NCBI RefSeq assembly: GCF_019703515.2
Contig: NC_059347.1
Location: forward strand, 17,444,001-17,508,000
DNA length: 64,000 bases
Direction of reading: 5' to 3'
DNA from: Myxocyprinus asiaticus
Taxonomy: Eukaryota; Chordata; Actinopteri; Cypriniformes; Catostomidae
This document shows, one piece after another, positions 35,824 through 49,662 of this stretch. Under the pieces are notes generated by a model that did not search any database, had not been told where the DNA came from, and saw only the letters and a program-made list of their open reading frames with translations. Positions within the stretch are counted from its first letter, which is position 1. Every line of letters starts with the position of its first letter. Position numbers and translations under genes: made by a program.

Positions 35824-35882
<59 letters not shown>
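35824..35882. repeat. (TA)n microsatellite
   Basis: Pure alternating TA run of about 59 bp. Confidence 0.97.
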
Positions 35883-35884
<2 letters not shown>

Positions 35885-36299
35885 TGCCCTTTGCCCTTTA
35901 AATGCTCTTGGTTTAACAGTTTCACATTTCTAATCTACATTCTCAATTTAAGGAATACCTGGAATGTCCATTTCTTTCCGACACCAGTTGATGAAGTTTG
36001 TCACATTATCTCGAGCCAGGAATGTTGTTGGATGGGCAGAGCTGACAAATGTGACTCCAGAAATGTCAGTGGGTCCAATGCTCTTCTTCAGAAAGTCATC
36101 CACCACGCGTCACATTATTGGTGTGTACACACAGGACTCTAACACCTCCAAAATATTATTCACGTGAATGTCAATGTTGTAGAAGTCCCCCAGTCATTCT
36201 GCCAAGTCCTCTTTCATGGCATACAGATATTCCTCACTCGATTTGAAAGGCTTGATGCTTCGATTGGATGCATGCTGAATTCCAGACATGGTCTAAATT

Positions 36300-37327
36300 G
36301 TATCAAATCAATTTAACCGACTCAAACACTCGAAATAAATCTAAATAATACAATGTTGTAAGAAAATAATAAGACCGACATAATCGATTCCACAGAAAAT
36401 ACTTTGCAGCACTAATCTCAGTGTAAGCATACATTTATGAACATGCATTGGTCTGATTGTGCAGTCGTGAGGTGCTAAGTTTCTGCAATTGTAACGGGTT
36501 GTCTGTGTGTAGTGTGTGCTGAATCATCCTTGGTTACCAGATAGTGTCTAAATCCAAACACTCCAGTTAACTATTTGCTGTCCACACATGTTCTTGGTGG
36601 GAAAAGGGTCAATGACTTTGGCAGAGATAGGATATTTCTGTATGACATATGAGAAACTGATTGTAGCTGAGCACCTGCAAATGCAATGTCAGTTTATGGT
36701 ATGTCTCATTCATACTCAATAAGACTATTGTACGAACAACAAAAGCTTGATATTGATATTTGAACATTTCAGATAGGACCAGGACCACAAAAGAAGATTT
36801 TTAGACTTTAATTACTGTGTTATGTGCTTGTTTTATTTTTGTAGCCACAGTGATTTTCATTCCCTGAATGCTAGTCTTTCAGAGGAACAATCTTTCACAG
36901 CAATGGTCCATTGTAAATCTTTTGTATTTTTTTTTTTTTTTGTCGTCCACATGAAAAATATTTATATTTTAGCCTATTTGTAAGATTTATGTATTTCAGT
37001 TTAATAACAAAATTCCATCAAATTGTAGTGTAATTTTTAACAAAATATTTAGTTTCTATTATTTTATTTTGGTAAAGATTACTCAATTCAATTGGATGCA
37101 ATTTTGTTATGAAATTAAAATGCGTAAATCTTAAAATGATGTGTACCACAATGCGACATCACAATGTGGAGGACGTAGAGTCGTCGTCATTTTGGAAGCT
37201 TGGTTTCAACAAATGCTCTTTTTGCAGTGAGGAAGTTTTGAAACTTACAGTATGTTTTTATAGTGCAATGACCTTTTACACAGTATGTCAAAAGATCAAG
37301 GAAAATGTAATTCCTCATGTCATGGCC
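36300..37327. other. Intergenic DNA upstream of the decayed gas2l2-like gene
   Basis: No gene seen. Contains a poly-T run near 36930 and the diverged repeat 36985-37135. The promoter of the gas2l2-like gene would have been here. Confidence 0.45.
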
Positions 37328-37637
37328 CCTTTAAGAAACTGTTCACCTAAAAATTATAATTCTCTCATCATTTACTCACCCTTATTCCCTCTCATACTTG
37401 CGTGACTTTTTCTTTTCTTTATTTTGAGTTGTATGGATTACCTCCTTTATGTGCCATCACAGATGTGCATGACTACACCTGTTTACTTACATTATAAGGA
37501 CCTACAGAGCTTCAACGTTTTTCTAAAAATCTTTATTTGTGTTCTGCTGAAGAAAGAAAGTCATACACATCTGGGATGGCATCAGGGTAAGTGAATAATG
37601 AGAACATTTTCATTTTTGGGTGAACTATCCCTTTAAA
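37328..37637. mobile_element. Short palindromic TTAA-family element
   Basis: TTTAAGAAACTGTTCACC at the left and GGGTGAACTATCCCTTTAAA at the right, with the usual ATTTACTCACCC arm. A further partial arm follows to about 37780. Confidence 0.75.
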
Positions 37638-38164
37638 AGCAGACTATTCACTGCTACTGTTGAAAAGGGGGACCAGACAGAAATTCCTTCACATAAGAAA
37701 GAAAATCAAACAGGTTTGGAACAACATGAGGGTGAGTAAGTGATGACAGAATTTTCATTTTTGGGTGAACTATTTTCCTTTTTTGTTCTTGAATTTTTTT
37801 TTAATGCAGTTTAAAGAGAAAACAGTGTGTTAAAGTAAACAATATTTTTAATTATATCATAGGTCTTGGCTCTGCCATTCATATAGATATATACATTTCA
37901 CTGAAATGAATTTATTACATTTGTTGTTCATCAAATGAATTTGTAAATGAAGTGCTTAAAATAATAAACATTAAATAATCATTCATTTTTTTAATCTATT
38001 ACTATAGTCCATGACCATTAGTGTCTATTTTATAATTTTCTTTACTGAGGAATTGCCTCCTTAAACATAATTGTAAGTGAACTCTTTTTACAACTGAAAG
38101 TTCTTGTAGCTGAGAAGTTAGTTCAAGATACCAAACTAGCACTTCAAAAAAAAAAAAAAAAACT
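37638..38164. other. Partial TTAA-family arm and probable fam98c 3' untranslated region
   Basis: On the - strand this follows the fam98c stop codon. Beyond the partial repeat arm (to about 37780) nothing is recognised. Confidence 0.4.
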
Positions 38165-42772
<4,608 letters not shown>

Positions 42773-43337
42773 TGTAGGCTAAACGACACACACAGGCGAT
42801 TTATAAAAGAATGTCATTTTTCAGTACTTCCTCGTTCACTGTTGTGTGTGTTGAAGTTGAAACAGCGCCCCTCTCCCAGTGTTTGCAAAACCAATCGTAA
42901 CGCTGCGGGAACACCAGAGGTAGTTCATTTTGACTGAATGTCAATGGAAGAGATGCTTCAGGGTGCAAAATAAACTCATTTTGTGTGGAAACAGCTTATC
43001 ACTTATTGAGTTGACCACCTGTCTGCTAATCTTCAAAATGTTTTACATTAAACAGTCCTTTTGAAGTGAACTTTTTGTGGCGTTTACAACGATAGAATTG
43101 TTTAATAAAAGTATTCACAGAAAAATTTGCGACAGGCAGATATCAGTTAACGGCTCTCTCCATTTGTTTGTATGGTATCCGCAAACGGTGACTTACTGTC
43201 GTAACACTATGAATGTGACGTCGGGGCCATTATATGATTGGCTTAGAAGACTCACGTGATCTAAGGTCACGCTTTCTTGGAGATTGGTCAGAAATCTTCT
43301 ATATTACAACTAACTGACTAATATCGCCATTATTCCA
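42773..43337. promoter_or_regulatory. fam98c upstream region
   Basis: The sequence just upstream of the fam98c ATG (about 42780-42960) is the only non-repeat DNA on this side and should hold the promoter. It contains CCAATCG (42891-42897) and a CACTTCC-like motif is absent; no TATA box was seen. Boundaries are inference. Confidence 0.35.
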
Positions 43338-43506
43338 AAGAATAGTGTTGTGGGTATCCTCTTTTTTAAAAGCAGTTTGAATCCCCACATTTCTGACATT
43401 GTTAACATGGTACTATTGCTGGGTAAATATCATATTCATACAATGTAAATGGAAAAAAATGTATTTCTCTGCGATTTTGTGAAATCATCACAGAGCTTCA
43501 AATATT
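43338..43506. repeat. Near-identical duplicate segment, copy 2
   Basis: Partner of 35642-35823. It lacks about 18 bases after AAAAAAATG, at a place where AATG is repeated in the longer copy, suggesting slippage or microhomology deletion. Followed by an A-rich tract. Confidence 0.85.
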
Positions 43507-43779
43507 TCCAAAAAAAAAAAAAAACAAAAACAAAAAAAATAGATTTAATCCTTATGTTTTTCCATGTCAAAATATTTATTGTTTTAGTGCATTCTTGTTT
43601 AGTGTCATTTTTTATCCAATTCTGTCTTTAATCTTGCTCCTTGTCCCTTTAAGTTTGTTCTGTGTGTGTTCACCCTGATTATTGTGTCTTACGTTGTTGA
43701 ATGTTCCCTGTTTTGTGATGTATAATTGCAATAAAAAAAATTGTCTTGTGGGTGTTTACAAATAACAAATTTTAAGGTT

Positions 43780-44698
43780 TAATAGGTTGATCACTTAGCG
43801 AATCTCCGCTCTCTTCCTAACAAAACGGACGAACTACATCTCCTCACCCGCACTAACAAGGACTTTTCAACCTCTGCTGCCTTGTGCTTCACAGAAACCT
43901 GGCTGAGTGAAGCCATTCCAGACAGCGCGTTACATCAGCCGGGCTTCCAGCTGTTCAGAGCGGATCGCATTGTGGAGTCAACAGGGAAAACGAGAGGCGG
44001 TGGAACATGCTTTTACATCAGTGAAAGTTGGTGTACAGATGTAACAACGTTAAAGAGGATGTGCTGTCCTAATTTGGAAACGCTCTTTATTTACTGTAAG
44101 CCTTTCTACTCACCGTGGGAGTTTTTCTCATTTATTCTGTTGAGTGTGTATATTGCACCAAACGCGTGTTTGAATGCCGCACTGCAACAGCTGTCTGATC
44201 AAATCACAGACACGGAACAACAATACCCAGACTCAGTTATTATTATTCTTGGGGATTTTAACAAAGCAAATCTCACACGTGAACTGCCCAAATACAAACA
44301 CCACATGCCCCACCAGAGACAGGAACATACTGGATCATTACTACACAACAATAAAGGATGCATATCGCTCTGTCCCTAGAGCAGCTTTGGGACTCTCTGA
44401 TCACTGTCTGGTTCATCTTCTTCCAACCTACAGGCAGAAATTAAAATCAACCAAGCCAGTAGTAAGGACTGTAAAGAGAATGAAGCAGAGCGGGAACTAC
44501 AAGCCTGCTTCGATTGCATGGATTGGAGTGTTTTTAAGGCTGCAGCCACAGACCTGGACGAGCTCACAGATACTGTTACATCATATATTAGTTTCTGTGA
44601 GGATATATGCATTCCTACTAGGACTTATTTAAAGTTCAACAATGACAATCCGTGGTTTACAGCAGAGCTCAGGCAGCTTTGTCAGGCCAAAGAGGATG
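43780..44698 (+). mobile_element. LINE fragment with APE endonuclease (copy 1)
   Basis: The frame from 43882 encodes an apurinic-type endonuclease domain: CFTETWLSEAIPD, RGGGTCFYISESW, VYIAP and IILGDFNKAN (catalytic Asp/Asn region), continuing in a second frame (LGLSDHCLVHL, the SDH motif). It is truncated on the left at the LANLRS-like start and ends at a SINE (44699). The style fits CR1/L2/jockey-type fish LINEs; the family name is not certain. Confidence 0.8.
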
Positions 44699-44888
44699 GG
44701 GCAGTGGTGGCTTGATGGTTAAGGCTCTGGGTTACTGACTAGATGGTCAGGGGTTCAAGCCCCAACACCACCACAATGCCACCTTTGGGCCCTTGAGCAA
44801 GGCCTTTGACCCCATCTGCTCCAGGGGTGCTGTATCATGGCTGACCCTGCACTCTGACCCCAGCTTGGCTGGGATATGCAAAAACACT
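44699..44888 (+). mobile_element. tRNA-derived SINE (V-SINE-like)
   Basis: Head GCAGTGGTGGCTTGATGGTT with a box-B-like GGTTCAAGCCC, then TTTGGGCCCTTGAGCAAGGC and GCTGGGATATGCAAAAA at the end. It stands between two LINE fragments of the same family. Confidence 0.82.
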
Positions 44889-44892
44889 TTTT

Positions 44893-46612
44893 GGACTCAA
44901 GATGGCGCCGAGTATGGCTGCTGCGTTGCGAGCTCCGACACAACATTGCAGTTTTTTATTTGTTTTGTTTACAGTTCTTATGTTTTTTGTATTGGATGTT
45001 GTCTGCCTTATTGTCTACGACAGACAAACAATTTCGGACATTGGTTCAGCGATTACACACCATAAACCGGACTTCAAATTCCTCAATGCTGACCCGCTGT
45101 TTACAAACACATCAGCGAAGCCTTTTGTCTGGGCTGCCCGGCTGCGGAAACGCAGGAGGAAAAGGGAAAACAGAGCCGGCGTTCTCATCAGAGTAAGACG
45201 CCGCGCAAATCGACCCCCGCTACCCACTATTCTACTGGCAAATGTTCAGTCTCTGGATAACAAGCTCTGCGAGCTGAAAGTGCGGATCACTTTCCAACGA
45301 GAGACGAGGGACTGCTGCATTATCAGAAACTTGGATGTCTGATGAGATTCCAGATTCAGACATTGAACCTGCGGGGTTCTCCGTGCACCGAGCGGACGGA
45401 GCGAAAGACCTCTCAGGTAAAAGCAGAGGAGGTGGTGTATGTTTTATGATCAACAAATCCTGGTGTGATCAGAGGAATGTTCATTCTATCAAGTCTTTCT
45501 GCTCTCCTGATCTGGAATTTCTTATGCTTCTGTGTGGACCATTCTGGCTACCGAGGGAATTCACAGAGGTCATTATCACTGCTGTGTACGTCTCGCCACA
45601 AGCCGACACAGACTGGGCACTCAAGGAACTGTATGGGATTATAAGCAAGCAGGAAACTGCACACCCTGAGGCCGCGTTCATTGTGACTGGGGACTTTAAT
45701 AAAGCCAGTTTCAAATCAGTCACACCAAAATACCACCAACACATCAGTTTTAACACACGAGGGGACCGGGTTTTGGACCATTGCTACTCTCCCTTCTGGG
45801 ACGGCTACAGATCCCTCCCCTGCCCAGCATTTGGCAAATCGGACCACTCTTCTATTCTGGTTCTGCCCGCTTACAGGCAGAAACTGAAACAGGAAGCACC
45901 CACCCTCAGAACGATCCAGTGCTGGTCGGACCATTCAGACTCTACGCTACAGGACTGTTTTGATCACACGGACTGGGAGATGTTCCGGTCCGCCTCTGAT
46001 GACAACATCGAGCTTATAGCTGATAGCGTAACGTGTTTCATCAGAAAGTGCATAGAGGACGTTGTTCTGACCAAAACAATACGGATCTATCCGAACCAGA
46101 AACCTTGGATTAATAGCGATGTTCACGCGGCACTTAATGTGCGGACCTCCGCTTTTAATTCCGGGAACATGGAGGGGCATAAACAAGCCAGTTATGCCAT
46201 AACTATTATTAGATCAGCAAAACGTCAGTACAGGAACAAGATTGAAGGACAGTTTAACACCACCAACTCTAGAAGCATGTGGCAGGGAATTAACATCATC
46301 ACGGACTTTAAAGGGAATAAAAACTCTGCTGTGAACACCACTGCCTCTCTCCCGGATGAGCTAAATACTTTTTATGCTCGTTTTGAGGGAAATAACACCA
46401 CCCTCGCGGAGAGAGCTTTCGCGGCCGAAGCTACAGAGGTTAGTTCACTCTCCGTCTCTGTAGTGGATGTAACCCGATCCTTCCGACGGGTGAATATCCG
46501 CAAAGCTGTGGGACCAGATGGCATTGCGGGCCGTGTCATCAGAGCGTTCGCAAACCAACTGGCTGGTGATTATACGGACATTTTCAACCTTTCCCTCTCT
46601 TTGTCTAAAAAA
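44893..46612 (+). mobile_element. LINE with intact 5' end and endonuclease, 3' truncated (copy 2)
   Basis: Begins CAAGATGGCGCCGAGTATGG, a typical 5' start for this class. The first frame (44902-45342) runs to LLANVQSLDNKLCELKVR; the second (45335-46615, 426 codons) has the APE endonuclease (GGGVCFMINKSWC, VTGDFNKASF, KSDHSSILVLPAYRQKL) and the start of the reverse transcriptase (IRKAVGPDGIAGRVIRAF). It stops at FNLSLSLS, so the polymerase core is absent. The two frames overlap out of phase, probably a frameshift in a single ancestral frame. Joined on the right to an L1-type fragment. Confidence 0.85.
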
Positions 46613-48765
46613 TAAAAGTGATTGATTCCGTGGAGCATCCATTTATCCTCTCGGTACTTGAACATTTTGACTTTGGAGTTAAATTTAGGAAGTTAGTTGG
46701 TGGACTATATCAAAATATCAGCAGCTGTGTCATATTACCTAGTGGTATCACCCCAAGCTTTAAGGTTGATGTGGGTATCCCCCAAGGATGCCCCATTTCA
46801 CCATATCTGTTCATTTTAGCTACAGAAATGCTAGCAATCTACCTAAAAAACTGTAATGATATTAAAAAGCTTAATATACTTGGCACAGACATCATCATCA
46901 GCCGACTAGCAGATGACAATATGTTATTTTTAAAAGACAAATTTTAAATTCCAATAACTATAGCAAAAATTGAAAAATTCTCAAAAGCTTCAGGATTAAT
47001 GTTAAATGTAAAGAAATGTGAACTGTTCGCTATACATGACACATCAATGACAGAAATTTGTAATATTCCTATTAAATCAGAAATCAAATACTTGGGAATT
47101 TACCTTTCAAAGGACCAAAAACAAAGCCAATCTCTAAATGTGGAAAATAAAATTAAAGAATGTAAGTCAAAACTAAATTTATGGCTTCAAAGAGACCTAT
47201 CAATACTCGGTCGAATTTATCTAACTAAAATGGAATGTTTGTCAAGATGTATATACCCAGCCTACTCCAATGCCATTCCACACAAATTGATCAAATCCAT
47301 TAACCAAATCAATTCTAACTTCATTTGGAGAAACAGACCTCATTATCTGAAAAAAGTAATATGGTTAAAGATATAAAGGATGGAGGACTTAGAGTTATTG
47401 ACTTTGATTGTCTTAATGGAACATTAAAAATAAATTGGTTGAAGTCCTGGATCAAACACAGTGGCTCATTTTGGTATTGTATCCCAGAATACTTATTCAA
47501 AAAAGTTGGAGGCCTGGATTTTCTTCTCAGGACGGACTTTAATATTAACAAATTACCTATATCACTATCGGAGTTCCATAAACAAATACTGTTATATTGG
47601 AAAATGTTATATGTACATAACTTTTCACCACACCTCTATTCTCTGGAATAATAGATATGTATTACACTGCAACAGATCTTTGTTTTTTGAAGATTGGTTT
47701 GAGAGGAATATATGGTCCATAACTGACTTAATGGATGCCAGTGGCAATCTTTTAAACTATGAACAATTCTGCACTAAACATAATTTCAAACCCTCACAAT
47801 CAGACTTCACTAAATTGCATAAAGCACTTCCCCAAGAATTTGTTTGTCTAATAAGAAATATATGAACATACCAAATGATACAGCCACGACTGGCTTCACT
47901 ATCAATTCAAGGGATTTTGATTTTGGATAAAAAGTTCAATAATCATTTTATTAGAAGTTGTATCACTGAATACCTTTACCCTGAAAAGCCCAACAAAAAT
48001 GGCATCCTGCATAAATTTGATACAAATTCAATAACTAAACTAAGAACAATATATTTAAAACTTCCTATACCCCCCAAAATGAAAGAAACACACTTCAAAG
48101 TTATGAACAACATTTACCCCTCTAAAGAATTACTTAGACTTCGCTTTGGTATTGATGATAATGCATGCACATTTTGTGAAAATGATGTTGAAACTACGGA
48201 CCATGTATTTTTTTCATGCAACCTGGTACAAATATTTTGGTGTGACATACATAATTGGATACAGCAAAAGATCTCTTCATTCCCGTCTTCTATCTCCAGA
48301 GACGACATAACATTTGGTTTGACATTGCAAAGCAAAGATAATGAACTCTGTTGTAATACAATTCTGTGCCTAGCAAAAAATTTTATCCACAAGTGTAGAA
48401 TTATAAAATCATCCCCCAAATTTGTTATTTTTTTAAACGAATTTAAATTGTATTTGAAATCTCTAAAAAAATCTCTTATGTTAAGAATAAAAATTGTACG
48501 ACATCCTAAAACACTTCCCGACTATAGTAAATAACTGAACTTAGACAAATTCTTCCCTGGTACGACAATGTCTCATCACTGTGTTATTTATTTATTTCAT
48601 TTTATTTTATTTTATTTTTTTTTATCCATGTTATTAAGAGCTGTTTCCTCTGACTTTTTCTACATATCTTTATACTGAAGTTGTGTATTATATGTTGCAT
48701 GTTTGTTTATAAATTCTGCAATAAATAAATAAATAAATAAATAAGGTTCAGTACATCAATATTTT
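46613..48765 (+). mobile_element. L1/Tx1-type LINE fragment, 5' truncated
   Basis: Reverse transcriptase motifs: VGIPQGCPISPYLF (46770), SRLADDNMLFL (catalytic ADD pair, 46900), EIKYLGIYLSKDQ (47080). The C-terminal part has NNIYPSKELLRLRFG and a CTFCENDVETTDHVFFSC zinc-knuckle-like segment (48165-48220). Frames break at about 46947, 47376, 47651 and 47865. The 3' end is an AAAT repeat (about 48720-48745). A different lineage from the LINE at 1-2690. Confidence 0.87.
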
Positions 48766-49229
48766 TGCATTGCTCCTCTTCGTCATCGCAAATGACAAAG
48801 CTACACGAACATTATTGGCTACAGGGTCTTTGACAGACAGCAGCTTCAGCCAATCAACAGCAGGGACTGAGACGGCTCACACTGGCGGCCTTTGACAGCG
48901 AGCAGCTTCAGCCAATCAACAGCAGGGACTGAGACGGCTCACATCGGCGACCTTTGACAGACAGCAGCTTCAGCCAATCAGCAGCAGGGACTGAGATGGC
49001 TCACACTGGCGGCCTTTGACAGCGAGCAGCTTCAGCCAATCAACAGCAGGGACTGAGACGGCTCACATCGGCGACCTTTGACAGACAGCAGCTTCAGCCA
49101 ATCAGCATCAGGGACTTAGACGGCTCACACTGGCGGCGAGGCGCAGGAAGTGGTCAGCCACGGTCACCCTCCATCTTCGATACCGCCGTTACGACAATTT
49201 TGCTTGAGAGGGAAAAACTGACAGAAAAG
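48766..49229 (+). promoter_or_regulatory. hnrnpul1: hnrnpul1 promoter and non-coding first exon
   Basis: A CCAAT-rich minisatellite (48828-49137) leads into GCGCAGGAAGTGG (ETS-type GGAAGT at 49146-49151) and CCTCCATCTTCG (YY1-like), both usual close to start sites of housekeeping genes. There is no TATA box. A donor, GAAAAG before GTACAT, ends the untranslated exon at 49229; the coding exon's acceptor is at 49620. An inverted CCAAT (ATTGGCT) lies at 48814. The exact start site is inferred. Confidence 0.65.
48828..49137. repeat. 62-bp minisatellite, five units, CCAAT box in each
   Basis: Units start at 48828, 48890, 48952, 49014 and 49076, each exactly 62 bp. Every unit has CTTTGACAG, then CAGCTTCAGCCAATCA, CAGGGACT and GGCTCACA. 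Units alternate: 1, 3 and 5 carry GACAGACAGC and end ACTGGCGG; 2 and 4 carry GACAGCGAGC and end ATCGGCGA. The array ends a few bases before the probable hnrnpul1 first exon. Confidence 0.97.
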
Positions 49230-49662
49230 GTACATATTTGGATTTCCGCAAACACAATATTATTTATGTTTAGTAAGTGACTTTAACAAACATTAAACGG
49301 GTTTCCGTGTATGCATGTGCGTTTTCTGAGCAGATTGCTTTAATCCATAGCATGCTTGTTATCGCGAATGCTAATTCTGCAGTTTGTGGTCAGGTGATTG
49401 TTTTGACTCGTAAACGCGTCGATTTAGCGCGTGCATGTTGTTGCATTTTGTGTATTAAAGCCTAAATACGCTTTCAATGCCATGAAATGACAGTTTATTT
49501 GTAAAAAAAAAAAAAGCACCATCTGTTAGCAGCTAGCTCGAGGCTAATATTTTAGCTAGTGTCCGTGAGCGCGCACAGCAACCAATCAATTGTTCGCGTT
49601 TGTTTACTCAGACTTTACAGGCGCACAGTTCAGCATACGCTGCGGTTGGAGGTGCATGAACC

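Larger units (their letters stand above)
23789..36289 (-). pseudogene. gas2l2: GAS2L2-like gene, degraded
   Basis: GAS2-like proteins link actin and microtubules through a CH domain and a GAR domain. The first coding exon (ATG 36289, to about 35960) begins with family-typical [20 protein letters not shown]. The next codon is TGA (36196-36194) where the family has Trp. The CQHAN-like part of the CH domain is shortened, carries another TGA and slips frame (CVHTNNVT is readable only in a shifted frame), then [19 protein letters not shown] returns. The second exon (34755-34537) has [15 protein letters not shown] and NLDEMV but starts in a phase that does not fit the first. A GAR exon remnant lies at 26513-26412 and a possible tail exon at 24588-23789. 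The interval is filled with retroelements. Similarity is better to GAS2L2 than GAS2L1, and the convergent RASL10 neighbour agrees. Confidence 0.75.

Noticed and set aside
36194..36196. TGA read as selenocysteine
   Set aside because: The family has Trp here and is not a selenoprotein family; a second TGA and a frame slip follow.
44699..44775. Possible tRNA gene
   Set aside because: SINE head with a degenerate box A, followed by SINE body sequence.
48828..49137. Possible CRISPR-like array
   Set aside because: Units are contiguous 62-bp repeats without unique spacers, in a vertebrate promoter.
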